Of a stretch of 64,000 nt of DNA, positions 44,942-54,449 are shown in pieces. The stretch covers positions 10,609 through 74,608 of the forward strand of contig NZ_JAMFLZ010000011.1 of the NCBI RefSeq assembly GCF_023502325.1, written 5' to 3'. The notes beneath the pieces are model-generated. The model worked only from the letters and a program-made list of their open reading frames with translations, was not told the DNA's origin and did not search any database. Origin of the DNA: Wocania_A spongiicola. GTDB lineage: Bacteria; Bacteroidota; Bacteroidia; Flavobacteriales; Flavobacteriaceae. Every line of letters begins with the position of its first letter. The stretch's first letter is position 1. Made by a program: the position numbers and the translations under genes.

Positions 44942-45514
44942 TTGTTGAAAAATAGCAAATTAAATATAACATCCTCATTAGTCTCTCTTCTAAAAAATGG
45001 GGATAGAAATGCCTATAAAACTATTTTTGATGCATACTATAAACGATTATATGTTTTTGCTTTAAAATATGTTGAAGATTCATATATGGCTGAAGAAATA
45101 GTTGAAAATGTACTATTTATTCTTTGGCAAAAACGTCATAAAATGGGAGATATAGATAATCTAAAATCTTATCTATATGCCATGGTTCGCAATACATCTT
45201 TAGATTATCTTAAAAATCAAAAGAAGTTTGAACGTTATGATAAAGAAAAGCATGACTCTATCCATTTTATGGAACAATTTATTATTGAAGAAGAAACACA
45301 TGCCATTTTGTTTCAAGCCTTAGAAAGCTTACCAAGTAAATGCCGAAAGGTATTTGAGTTATCTTGTATAGAAGGAGTAAAATATGCAGATATTGCTGAG
45401 GATCTTCAAATTAGTTTAAATACAGTAAAATCTCAAAGAGCAAGAGCGATTGAGTTGTTAAGAATACATTTAAAAAACTACCCTCTTTTTCAGATCCTTT
45501 TAGCCAGTTTATAA
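44942..45514 (+). CDS. FecI-like ECF sigma factor
   Basis: This sigma-70 factor of the Bacteroidota FecI-like group has region 2 (AYKTIFDAYYKRLYVFALKYVEDSYMAEEIVENV region) and region 4 (SCIEGVKYADIAEDLQISLNTVKSQRARAIELL region). There is no ATG start. The frame opens with TTG at 44918 or 44942, and I chose the second because family N-termini are short. Either is possible. The FecR-like gene and an STN-bearing SusC follow, forming a complete trans-envelope signalling relay. The region just upstream is very AT-rich with repeated TTAATTAA-like tracts. Confidence 0.9.
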   Translation: MLKNSKLNITSSLVSLLKNGDRNAYKTIFDAYYKRLYVFALKYVEDSYMAEEIVENVLFILWQKRHKMGDIDNLKSYLYAMVRNTSLDYLKNQKKFERYDKEKHDSIHFMEQFIIEEETHAILFQALESLPSKCRKVFELSCIEGVKYADIAEDLQISLNTVKSQRARAIELLRIHLKNYPLFQILLASL

Positions 45515-45669
45515 TTTTTTTTAAAATTTTCCACCCGAAAAGTATTTTTTATAGTCTTAGTAATAGAGCTTTATTAAAAAGCGTATTATTAGTTCTTTAA
45601 GATTGTTATTAAAGAGGCTAATTTTCAAAACTTATACGTACAATTTTTTATATCTATAATTACCAATAA

Positions 45670-46845
45670 ATGCAACACGATTCTACAAAATACTACATAT
45701 CAAGATTAATTTATAAATCAATTTCAAAGATTATAACTCCAGAAGAAGAAATAATTCTAGATAACTGGTTAAAAGTTGACGAAAATAACAAGCTATATAA
45801 TAAGATAATTGATAAAAAACAGGTTCAAAAAAAAATATCTATTTACAATGAGATTGATACTGATTTGATTTTTGAGAGATTGGAAAAAAGAATAGATGAG
45901 GATGTAAAACCTATTTCAAAAGTTAAATATATTAACTCGGTTTCAAGAGCCTTTAAATATGCAGCAGTGGCTGTTATATTTTTAAGTTTAGGATATTTCT
46001 ACCAACAAGGATATTTCTCAAGTAAACCAGAATTTGTTATACCATCAGAGCATATTACCTTAGAATTAGAAAATGGAAATATTCAAATTATAAATGAAGA
46101 CGGTTCAACTAAAGTTGTTGATGTTAAAGGCAACGTTGTTGGTACCCAAAGCGGGACTCAATTAGTGTATAGCAATGATATTATAAAAGAAAAATTGGTT
46201 TATAATACGTTAACAGTACCTTATGGTAAACGGTTTGAAATACAACTGTCTGATGGTACAAACGTTCATTTAAATGCAGGTACATCATTAAAATACCCAG
46301 TTAAATTTATTAATGGAAAAAACAGACAAGTATTTTTAAATGGAGAGGCGTTTTTTGATGTAACTTCAGATAAAAAACATCCATTTATAGTAAATGCTGA
46401 AGCATTGAACGTTGAAGTGTTTGGAACCGAATTTAATGTTTCAGCCTATCCTGAAGATGCAACAACAGATGTTGTTTTGGTCGAAGGATCTGTTGCCCTT
46501 TACAATGAAGAAGAGACTTTAAAAGAAGGCGTTACAATTGTGCCAGGAACAAAAGGGTCTCATGATAAAAATGAGAATAACATTTCTACAGAAAAAGTTA
46601 ATATTGAAATTTACACCCAATGGATGAAAGGAGGCTTGGTTTTTAGAAATAGCAGTTTTGAAAATATTTCTAAAAAACTTGAGCGTCATTATAATGTAAA
46701 AATAATAAATACAAACGAGCAGTTAAATAAAGAAGTTTTTAATGCAAGCTTTAAAGAAGAACCAATTGATATTATATTAAGCTATTTTAAAAATAGTTTT
46801 GATATCGAATATAGAATAGAAGAGAATACAATTTATATTAATTAA
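45670..46845 (+). CDS. FecR-family anti-sigma factor
   Basis: This 391-residue protein has a cytoplasmic N-terminal anti-sigma region (IITPEEEIILDNWLK, ~20-50), one membrane segment (AFKYAAVAVIFLSLGYFY, ~93-110) and a periplasmic FecR domain (VPYGKRFEIQLSDGTNVHLNAGTSLKYP region through EVFGTEFNVSAYP). A C-terminal DUF4974 domain (GGLVFRNSSFENISKKLERHY region) ends the protein. It should bind the FecI-like sigma and receive a signal from the STN domain of the SusC encoded 180 bp downstream. Length is normal for Bacteroidota FecR proteins. Confidence 0.95.
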   Translation: MQHDSTKYYISRLIYKSISKIITPEEEIILDNWLKVDENNKLYNKIIDKKQVQKKISIYNEIDTDLIFERLEKRIDEDVKPISKVKYINSVSRAFKYAAVAVIFLSLGYFYQQGYFSSKPEFVIPSEHITLELENGNIQIINEDGSTKVVDVKGNVVGTQSGTQLVYSNDIIKEKLVYNTLTVPYGKRFEIQLSDGTNVHLNAGTSLKYPVKFINGKNRQVFLNGEAFFDVTSDKKHPFIVNAEALNVEVFGTEFNVSAYPEDATTDVVLVEGSVALYNEEETLKEGVTIVPGTKGSHDKNENNISTEKVNIEIYTQWMKGGLVFRNSSFENISKKLERHYNVKIINTNEQLNKEVFNASFKEEPIDIILSYFKNSFDIEYRIEENTIYIN

Positions 46846-46944
46846 CCAAATTTAAAAACGAAGACTATATGAAATAAAACAACCAAACTATTTAAGAAGT
46901 ATATTAAAAATCACTTTATTTAATCTGAAAAGAGAAAATAAAAA

Positions 46945-46972
46945 ACCGAAAAATGCTGTAACATTTTCCGGT
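46945..46972 (+). promoter_or_regulatory. Stem-loop in the fecR-susC leader
   Basis: ACCG-A-AAAATG pairs with CATTTT-C-CGGT around a CTGTAA loop. No T run follows, so it is not a standard terminator. It sits about 54 bases before the SusC start and may set relative expression of fecR and susC or stabilise the mRNA. Confidence 0.5.
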
Positions 46973-47025
46973 ATTTATAAGTGATCAACCAAAATTAGTT
47001 ATTCACTATTAAAACATTCAAAAAT

Positions 47026-50000
47026 ATGAAAAAACTTCATGATAAGAAAGGTATGCCTCTACCTTTTATAAAAATTGATTTAAAAATGAAATTAACAGCC
47101 ATCTTTGTCTTTGCTACTTTTTTTAGTATGCTTGCAAGCAATAATGGCTACTCTCAAGCAATTACTTTAGAAGAAGAAAATATAACTATTGATAAGGTAA
47201 TTGATAAAATTGAAGCTACAACAAAATACAGATTTGTATACAATACTAAATTTGTTGACTTACAACGTAAAGTTTCAATAAAACTAAAAGATGCCAGCAT
47301 TGAAAAGGTGTTAATTAATTTGTTTGATAATACAAATACAACTTATCAAATATTAAGAGAAACACAAATCATTCTTAAACAAAGAAAAGAGAACGATAAT
47401 AGTAAAAACAATAATGTAAATAAGCAATCTGCTAATATAGAGCTACAACAAATTGAGGTTAGTGGTATTATATCCGATGATACAGGTCAACCCTTACCCG
47501 GTGCTACAATTATTGTAAAAGGAACTTCTACGGGTGCAACTACAGATTTTGATGGTAAATATACTTTAGCTGTAGAAAATGAAGATGCTATTATTGTTGT
47601 CTCTTATATTGGTTTTACAACACAGGAAATATCCGTTAAAGGACAAACAGAAATTAATGTTCAATTAGTAGCTAATGCATCTGAACTTGATGAAATAGTT
47701 TTAGTGGGATATGGATCGGTAGTTAAAAAAGATTTAACTGGAGCTGTTGCAACAGTAGATAATATTGGAGAAAGACCAGTAACCACAACCGAAGAAGCTT
47801 TACAAGGAAGTGTTTCAGGTGTTACGGTAGTTAGTGATGGTGGAGATCCAACAGGAGCGCCTAGTATTAAGATTAGAGGAATTGGTACTTTTAATGAGGA
47901 ATCTCCTCTTTGGGTTGTTGACGGTGTTCCTTATTACGGAGGGCCTATTAACCCTTTTGATATTGCTTCTATAACTGTTTTAAAAGATGCTTCGTCTCAA
48001 GCAATTTATGGTGTAAAAGCCGCAGGAGGTGTAATTCTTGTAACAACTAAAAAAGGAAAAAATGGTAAATTATCTTTTGACTTTAACCATTATACTGGGT
48101 TTCAGAATGTAAAAAAACCCAAAGCGTTAAGTGCAGCTGATAGATATAAGTATTTAGATATAGCTACTAATAATGATGACCCAACATTTGTATTACCTCC
48201 AGAAAGTTCATACAATCAAGTAACGAGAACCAACTGGATTGACGAAATTTTTAGAACTGGTATTACTCAAAATTATGATATAGGAGCAAGAGGGGGAAAT
48301 GAAAAATACAAGTTTTCTACATCATTAGGTTACAATAAAAAAGAAGGAACATTAATAAATACAGAAGCGACAAGATTGACTTTTAGGTTAAATTCTGAAT
48401 TTAAAGTAAATGACAAACTTAAAATTGGAGAGAATGTTTCATTTACAAGAACAAATGGAAATTCTGCATTTACCGGAACAACAGATGAGAACGGAACACA
48501 GTCATACAATGGTCTTATATTACAATCTATTCTTGCAGATCCTGAAACGCCTGTTTATGACGAAAATGGAAATTATTCTGACTTACCTTCGGTAGCTACA
48601 ATAAACCCTGTATCCACCTTAAATAGATTAGATATTGAAAATATTACTGAAGATTTGTTCGCAAACATCTATTTTGATTATAAAATTATTGAGGGATTAA
48701 AATTAAAGTCAAGCTTTGGGATAAATTCTAAAACAAATAACTTTAAAGAATTTAAACCGAGAAGCCCGGAACGGTCTAAAACAACAACTACTGATAATAG
48801 CCTTGATTATGCAACATCTAAACAGGTAGATTGGTCTTTAGAAACTACACTTAATTATAATAAGACATTTAACGATGTTCACAACCTTACCTTATTGGCA
48901 GGGCATACATTGCAAAGATTTCAAAGAAATGTTTTTAGTATAACAGGAAGAACCTTTGCTTTTGAAACAGATTCAGCTAGAGAGCTTATAAATGCAGAAG
49001 AGTTTACTTCGCCAAAAACAGGATATGGGGCTAATTCTTTAATGTCTTATTTTGGTAGAGCTATTTATGGATATGATGGAAAATATTTGTTAACTGCAAG
49101 TGTGAGACGAGATGGAACTTCTAAAATTCCTTCATCAGTTTCTGATAATACATGGGGTACATTTCCTGCAGTTGCAGTAGCTTGGAGAGCATCCGAAGAA
49201 GGATTCTTAAAAGAAAGTAAAACTATAAGTAATCTTAAACTAAGAGCTAGTTGGGGTATTATTGGAAACATTAATTCTTTAGGGAATTTCCCGACAAGCC
49301 CTCAATTAAGTTTAATACCTACAGTTTTAGGAGAATCGAGTGATAAATCAAATGGTTTTGCTGCTAACACTAGAGCAGACTTAAATATTAAATGGGAATT
49401 AACAAAATCTCTAAATTTTGGTTTAGATCTAGGTTTATTGGATAATGCATTAACATTTAGTGCTGATTATTTTATTAAAGATACTGAAGATTTAATTTTT
49501 CAGTTGCCAGTAAGTAGTTTAGAAGGAATAAATGAAAATCCATTTGTAAACGCTGGAAAAGTTAGAAATAAAGGATTTGAAGCTTCATTAACTTATCAAA
49601 AAAACGAAGGGGATTTTACTTATAGTATTTCTGGTAACCTGTCTAAAATAAACAATGAAGTACTTGAATTAACTGATGATATTGAAATTTCTCATATTAA
49701 TAATGTAGCTAGTTTAACACCACTTAAATCAGTAGTTGGACAGCCTTTGTTTTCATTTTTTGTGGTAGAAACAAATGGTTTGGATGATAAAGGAGATTTG
49801 GTGTTTGTAGATCGCAATGGCGATAATGTAATTAACGATAATGATAAAGTTTATAAAGGAAGTGCTTTCCCTGACCTTACTTATAGCCTAAGAGGTAATT
49901 TTAATTATAAGAATTTTGATTTGAATATCTTTTTTCAAGGTGTAAGTGGATCGACTGCATTTAATGGTTTTAAACTTGGTAGTGTATATAATATAGGGCA

Positions 50001-50358
50001 AGGTAACCCAGAAATTAATTTATCTGTAGATGCTATTGATACATGGCACCCAGGAAACACAGGGTCATCTAATTTTAGATTATCTCATAGAGACGACAAT
50101 GGAAACTTAACCACAGCATCAGATTTTTGGTTAGAAGACACCAGTTATTTGAGATTGAAAAACATTACTCTTGGATATACTTTTAATGATTTAAAAGTAA
50201 TAGATAGGTTAAGAGTTTATGTGACAGGTGAAAATTTATTTACTATCACAGACTATTCTGGTTTAGACCCTGAAGTAGGATTGAATAATAATGGATTAGA
50301 TGGTGGGCAATATCCGGTTTCTAAGGTATTTACATTCGGGCTTAATTTCGCATTTTAA
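47026..50358 (+). CDS. SusC-type TonB-dependent transporter with STN signalling domain
   Basis: This 1110-residue protein has a long signal region (to ~NNGYSQA), an STN (secretin/TonB short N-terminal) domain at ~45-125 (ITIDKVIDKIEATTKYRFVY region), a carboxypeptidase-regulatory-like domain (~140-225), a plug (LVGYGSVVKKDLTG and VLKDASSQAIYGVKAAGG) and a barrel ending VFTFGLNFAF. The STN domain contacts the periplasmic part of FecR, so ligand passage can turn on the sigma factor encoded just upstream. A RagB/SusD gene follows 29 bp on. There is no enzyme gene in this second cluster, only a transporter, which hints at a small soluble ligand. Confidence 0.96.
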   Translation: MKKLHDKKGMPLPFIKIDLKMKLTAIFVFATFFSMLASNNGYSQAITLEEENITIDKVIDKIEATTKYRFVYNTKFVDLQRKVSIKLKDASIEKVLINLFDNTNTTYQILRETQIILKQRKENDNSKNNNVNKQSANIELQQIEVSGIISDDTGQPLPGATIIVKGTSTGATTDFDGKYTLAVENEDAIIVVSYIGFTTQEISVKGQTEINVQLVANASELDEIVLVGYGSVVKKDLTGAVATVDNIGERPVTTTEEALQGSVSGVTVVSDGGDPTGAPSIKIRGIGTFNEESPLWVVDGVPYYGGPINPFDIASITVLKDASSQAIYGVKAAGGVILVTTKKGKNGKLSFDFNHYTGFQNVKKPKALSAADRYKYLDIATNNDDPTFVLPPESSYNQVTRTNWIDEIFRTGITQNYDIGARGGNEKYKFSTSLGYNKKEGTLINTEATRLTFRLNSEFKVNDKLKIGENVSFTRTNGNSAFTGTTDENGTQSYNGLILQSILADPETPVYDENGNYSDLPSVATINPVSTLNRLDIENITEDLFANIYFDYKIIEGLKLKSSFGINSKTNNFKEFKPRSPERSKTTTTDNSLDYATSKQVDWSLETTLNYNKTFNDVHNLTLLAGHTLQRFQRNVFSITGRTFAFETDSARELINAEEFTSPKTGYGANSLMSYFGRAIYGYDGKYLLTASVRRDGTSKIPSSVSDNTWGTFPAVAVAWRASEEGFLKESKTISNLKLRASWGIIGNINSLGNFPTSPQLSLIPTVLGESSDKSNGFAANTRADLNIKWELTKSLNFGLDLGLLDNALTFSADYFIKDTEDLIFQLPVSSLEGINENPFVNAGKVRNKGFEASLTYQKNEGDFTYSISGNLSKINNEVLELTDDIEISHINNVASLTPLKSVVGQPLFSFFVVETNGLDDKGDLVFVDRNGDNVINDNDKVYKGSAFPDLTYSLRGNFNYKNFDLNIFFQGVSGSTAFNGFKLGSVYNIGQGNPEINLSVDAIDTWHPGNTGSSNFRLSHRDDNGNLTTASDFWLEDTSYLRLKNITLGYTFNDLKVIDRLRVYVTGENLFTITDYSGLDPEVGLNNNGLDGGQYPVSKVFTFGLNFAF

Positions 50359-50387
50359 TAAAAAAATAATATAAAATATAAAGAATT

Positions 50388-51989
50388 ATGAAAAAATATA
50401 TTTTAATAAGCATTATAGTTTTTTCACTAGTAAGTTGTAGTGACTTTCTGGTAGAAGAATCAAGAGGAGAACCGACTATTGAAAATTTTTGGAATTCGGA
50501 TGCAGAAGTTATTTCTGCTACTACACCATTGTACGTATTAAACAACAATCAAGGCTCTGGAATTAGCGATAGAGGCGTTTATGGTAGAGGATTACATTTA
50601 TATTCTTTAATACCTAGTGATGATTTTGTAGTGGGAAAATCTAAAACCCAAATTCAACAAATTAAAGATTTTGAAACAACTGGATCTGGTTCATATACTA
50701 GAGATATTTGGGCTTTACATTTTGTTGTAATCAAAAGAGCTAATGACATTATACGTAATGTAACAGATAATGATGCTATAAGCCAGAAAGTTAAAGATTT
50801 CTCTTTAGGTCAAGCGTATTTTATGAGAGGCTTAGCATATTTTCAATTATCTGTAATATATGGAGATGATTCATCCGGAGGAATTCCTATTGTTGATGAA
50901 ACAGTTACTGAAAATTTCTTTATTGAAAGACCAGCAAGTGTTACTACTAGCTATATGTTTGCGGCAGAAAGTTTCTCAAAAGCAGCAGATTTATTACCGT
51001 ATTTTGACGATTCAGAATATTTTGCACAAGGATCAGATGGTCTTAGTCCAGGAACTAATCTAGGAAGAGCACATAAAAATGCAGCACTTGGTTATTTAGC
51101 TAGAACGCATTTACATAATGCGCAGTATGATTCTAGCTCATGGCAAAAAGTTATAGATGCCTGTAATCAAGTAATCAACTCAGGAAAGAATCAATTAGAA
51201 TCTAATTTTGAAGATGTTTTTAAAATAGCTAATAATTGGGGTCCTGAATATCTTTGGTCTGTGCCAAGTAATGTGTTAGGAGGAAGTATGTTTCCAGGAG
51301 CCGCTTTAGAGAATAAAGGATGGGGAAAATATAACGGTTGGGGCTATTTTGCACCTACCTTAAATTTATATGAGTCTTATGAAGCAGGAGATACCAGAAG
51401 AGAAGCAACTTTGCTGGCTTTTGGAGATGAATTTCAATATTTTGGAGAGAGTAGAAGGTATTGGTCTACAACAAACTTAACAGGATTTCAGTTAAAAAAA
51501 TATCTTGAACCTTATAGTTATGCAGATGGAGTTCATTTAAGCGCAGATGGAGATCAACCTACTACAGATTTGAATTTACCTTTATTGCGTTATTCACATA
51601 TATTATTAATGAAAGCTGAAGCTTCGATAATGTTAAGTGGAGCAGGAGCAGGAGATACAGAAATTAATATAGTGCGTACACGTGCTGGATTATCTGCAAA
51701 GTCAGGTGCTACTTTAGATGATTTGAAAGCAGAGAGAAGAACCGAATTTGCTGGCGAATTGTTTGGTCGGTACGAAGACTTATGTCGATGGGGAGATGCT
51801 AGTAACCTTACTGAAGCTTTGAGAGGTAGAATTCATACAGATAAATCTGATCCTGATTCTGGATTTACGGTAGAGGAAGTGTGGCCTGCACGACCTCAAT
51901 TTGATATTAGCACACATCATATTTGGCCAATTCCTCCAACGCCAATAAGTGCTAGTAAAGGAACATTATCTCAAAATAAAGGCTGGTAG
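50388..51989 (+). CDS. RagB/SusD surface lipoprotein
   Basis: This 533-residue lipoprotein has its signal ending at LVSCSDF (Cys17). SusD-family features are NFWNSDAEVISAT near the N-terminus, FSLGQAYFMRGLAYFQL, YSHILLMKAEASIML, LKAERRTEFAGELFGRYEDLCRWGD and IWPIPPTPISASKGTLSQNKGW at the C-terminus. It forms the lid for the STN-type SusC and is co-transcribed with it. Gene length is at the upper normal end. A perfect inverted repeat follows before the permease gene. Confidence 0.95.
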   Translation: MKKYILISIIVFSLVSCSDFLVEESRGEPTIENFWNSDAEVISATTPLYVLNNNQGSGISDRGVYGRGLHLYSLIPSDDFVVGKSKTQIQQIKDFETTGSGSYTRDIWALHFVVIKRANDIIRNVTDNDAISQKVKDFSLGQAYFMRGLAYFQLSVIYGDDSSGGIPIVDETVTENFFIERPASVTTSYMFAAESFSKAADLLPYFDDSEYFAQGSDGLSPGTNLGRAHKNAALGYLARTHLHNAQYDSSSWQKVIDACNQVINSGKNQLESNFEDVFKIANNWGPEYLWSVPSNVLGGSMFPGAALENKGWGKYNGWGYFAPTLNLYESYEAGDTRREATLLAFGDEFQYFGESRRYWSTTNLTGFQLKKYLEPYSYADGVHLSADGDQPTTDLNLPLLRYSHILLMKAEASIMLSGAGAGDTEINIVRTRAGLSAKSGATLDDLKAERRTEFAGELFGRYEDLCRWGDASNLTEALRGRIHTDKSDPDSGFTVEEVWPARPQFDISTHHIWPIPPTPISASKGTLSQNKGW

Positions 51990-52027
51990 TAGAGTAACCA
52001 CAAATTTTATTGAATTAAATTTTAATT

Positions 52028-52063
52028 GGATAAGTGTATTCAAATTTAAGAATACACTTATCC
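52028..52063. repeat. Perfect 14-bp inverted repeat before the OPA transporter gene
   Basis: GGATAAGTGTATTC (52028-52041) and GAATACACTTATCC (52050-52063) pair 14 of 14 around an eight-base loop. No T run follows on either strand. It lies between susD and the transporter start codon (52080). It may be a rho-independent-like stop without U tract, an mRNA-stabilising hairpin or an operator. Confidence 0.7.
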
Positions 52064-52079
52064 TATAAATTCATTGTAT

Positions 52080-53420
52080 ATGTTTTTAAAAAAACTACCT
52101 CCTTTAAAACAAGAAAAACCATCAGAGAATAAAATACCAGATCAATTAATACCAAAAAAGTTTAAACATTGGAGGTGGCGCATGTTTATAGGTATGTATT
52201 TGGGATATACTATCTTTTATTTTACAAGAAAAAATATATCTCCTGCATTACCTCTAATTAGTGATAAACTTGATATAGACATTGTTCAATTAGGTATACT
52301 CAGTAGTGTTTTTTATGTAGTATATGGTATTGGTAAATTTATTAGCGGACTTTTTGCTGATAGAGCAAATATTAGAATGTTTATGGCTTTAGGTCTTTTT
52401 TTAGCCTCTATCATTCATTTGTTTATTGGTTTTTTAGATAGTCTATTTTTAATAGTTTTCTTTTGGGGGCTTAATGGAGCTTTTCAATCCATGGGGTTTC
52501 CACCTATTGCCAAAGGGTTAGTGCATTGGTTTTCGCCAAGTGAAAGAGCCACAAAATGGACCATTTTATCATCTTCGCATACAGCAGGAACTTTTGGAGT
52601 TGGACTTCTTGTAGCTGGGATTATTAATTTGTACAACAAAGGTGTTGTAGGATGGGAGGCCGTATTTTATGTGCCAGGTATAGTAGGATGTCTTACTTCT
52701 ATATTTTTATTCATAACATTACGTGATCGACCAGTATCTTTAGGTTTGCCAGAAATTGAAGACTTTAAAAATGACCGACCAATAGTTGAGCTAACTGAAA
52801 AAACAAAATCACATTGGGAAATTTTAAAAAAATACATCTTTACCAATAAATATATTTGGATTTTAAGTTTAGCAAATATGTTTATTTATATTATTCGATT
52901 TGGAACTTTAGATTGGGCTACTATTTTTTTGTATGATGTAAAGGGGATAGACCAAATTAGTGTTGCTATGTTTTGGACTTTAATGCCTTTAGCAGGAATA
53001 CCTGGTGGTATAGTAGCTGGGTATTTAGCAGATCGATTTTGGAATGGACGTTGTGTTCCTATTAATGTAATTTATCTCGTTTTATTAACATTTAGTATTA
53101 TTGGTTTTTACTTCTACTCAGGACCTAATAATATAATTTTTACTGGTGTTTCCTTACTCTTAATTGGTTTTTTAATTGATGGCCCCCAAAATTTAATAAG
53201 TGGTGTGCAAGCATCTAGGGTAACAGTAAAAGAAGCAATTTCTGGAGCGTGTGGAATGACAGGTTTTTTTGGATATGTTGGAGCTACTTTTTCAGGAATA
53301 GGTCTCGCATACATAACAGAATATTTTGGATGGATGGCTATGTATGGAGCTTGTGCTTTATCATCAATTTTATGCCTTATTCTGGTATTAATGACTTATA
53401 AAAAAGAGAAAGGTGTTTAA
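52080..53420 (+). CDS. Organophosphate:phosphate antiporter (GlpT-like, MFS)
   Basis: The start is placed at the ATG at 52080 (MFLKKLPP). The frame also opens with TTG two codons earlier. About 12 membrane segments are predicted. RMFIGMYLGYTIFYFTRKN corresponds to the GlpT segment YYLVRKN, and IYIIRFGTLDW to GlpT LLRYGILDW, so R50 and R273 match the two arginines (R45, R269 in Escherichia coli GlpT) that bind the phosphate group. The OPA family exchanges glycerol-3-phosphate, hexose-6-phosphate or phosphoglycerate for phosphate. The exact ester cannot be told. It stands after the sigma/FecR/SusC/SusD cluster and fits the phosphatase-rich neighbourhood. Confidence 0.93.
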   Translation: MFLKKLPPLKQEKPSENKIPDQLIPKKFKHWRWRMFIGMYLGYTIFYFTRKNISPALPLISDKLDIDIVQLGILSSVFYVVYGIGKFISGLFADRANIRMFMALGLFLASIIHLFIGFLDSLFLIVFFWGLNGAFQSMGFPPIAKGLVHWFSPSERATKWTILSSSHTAGTFGVGLLVAGIINLYNKGVVGWEAVFYVPGIVGCLTSIFLFITLRDRPVSLGLPEIEDFKNDRPIVELTEKTKSHWEILKKYIFTNKYIWILSLANMFIYIIRFGTLDWATIFLYDVKGIDQISVAMFWTLMPLAGIPGGIVAGYLADRFWNGRCVPINVIYLVLLTFSIIGFYFYSGPNNIIFTGVSLLLIGFLIDGPQNLISGVQASRVTVKEAISGACGMTGFFGYVGATFSGIGLAYITEYFGWMAMYGACALSSILCLILVLMTYKKEKGV

Positions 53421-53499
53421 ATAATTTCAAATATTTTTTAACCTAATAAGTTACAGTTTTTTTGATTGGCTGTAGTTTGAGTTAGTTTAGTTTGATTAG

Positions 53500-53523
53500 A
53501 GTGGAGTTTATCTCCACTTTTTT
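53500..53523 (+). terminator. Terminator after the transporter gene
   Basis: AGTGGAG/CTCCACT forms a perfect 7-bp stem around a five-base loop, with a T run after it. It closes the phosphate-ester region before the convergent LysR gene. Confidence 0.9.
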
Positions 53524-53550
53524 CATTATTGATGATTATTGCAATTGATA

Positions 53551-54435
53551 CTATAAAAAGTCCTCTTCAAAACTTGATATGAAATCGTGAATGTATTTCT
53601 TGTTTTTATTTATAGCTTTTACAACTAAATAATGATTTCGTTTTAAGCCATTTTTACTGATGCGTTTAAAAACAATGTTCTCAGAAAGTTTAAAAGGTTT
53701 TAGTTGCCATTTTGGAGCACACATAAGCCCCATATTAGCTTCAATCATTGATAAAGTAATTTCGGTAAATGGAATAGCTGATATTTTAATGGGAGTAATT
53801 TTATTAGGCTTTAAGAAGTGCTCATAAACAGAAACACCTTCCAGAGGAAAAGAATTTATAAATAAATGCGAATCTGAAAAGTGACTAGGTTCTATATAGT
53901 CTAAACTATTTAGTTGACTTTCTTGATGAATAACTGCAAAAATCTCATCTTCAAAAACTTTGATACTTTCCAATTCTTCAGATGCAGGTTTTGAGGTTAC
54001 AATGGCAATATCAATTTCATTCGATAGTACTTGCGAAATGGTTTGATGTGTAGCTCCAAGGCTCAAATCTATATCAATTTCTGGATATAAAATTCCCATT
54101 TTTTGAATAAAACTTGGAATAGAGTGGAAAAAAGATTGACACTCTGCACTTAATTTAATGGCCCCTTTGGAACCCTCTTTTATATGTTGAATAGTGTTAA
54201 AACTTTCATCAATAGAATTAAATAGTTTATTAGCCAAACTGTAAAGCTCTTTACCTTCTTTAGTTAATTCCCATTTATTTCTACTCCTATGAAAAACTTT
54301 AAACCCTAAGCGTTCTTCAAGATCTCGTAATTGATGACTTAAAGCCGACTGAGTTAAAAACAAACGCTCTGAAGAGTTGGCAAGACTACCTTCTTCTGTA
54401 ATAGTTTTAATGAGCCTAAAATATTTTAATTCCAT
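53551..54435 (-). CDS. LysR-family transcriptional regulator
   Basis: This 294-residue protein has an N-terminal winged helix (FRLIKTITEEGSLANSSERLFLTQSALSHQLRDLEERLG region, ~5-45) and the periplasmic-binding-like effector domain (~90-290). It is divergent from the DUF5916 gene. Such regulators usually control the divergent gene, here perhaps the DUF5916 protein and the racemase/GNAT genes downstream, in response to a small ligand. Length is standard (~295). Confidence 0.95.
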   Translation of the reverse strand: MELKYFRLIKTITEEGSLANSSERLFLTQSALSHQLRDLEERLGFKVFHRSRNKWELTKEGKELYSLANKLFNSIDESFNTIQHIKEGSKGAIKLSAECQSFFHSIPSFIQKMGILYPEIDIDLSLGATHQTISQVLSNEIDIAIVTSKPASEELESIKVFEDEIFAVIHQESQLNSLDYIEPSHFSDSHLFINSFPLEGVSVYEHFLKPNKITPIKISAIPFTEITLSMIEANMGLMCAPKWQLKPFKLSENIVFKRISKNGLKRNHYLVVKAINKNKKYIHDFISSFEEDFL

Positions 54436-54449
54436 AACTCAAAGATACA

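Noticed and set aside
33634..53420. Ordinary polysaccharide utilisation locus
   Set aside because: No glycosidase, lyase or sulfatase is present within it; phosphoesterases and an organophosphate transporter are.
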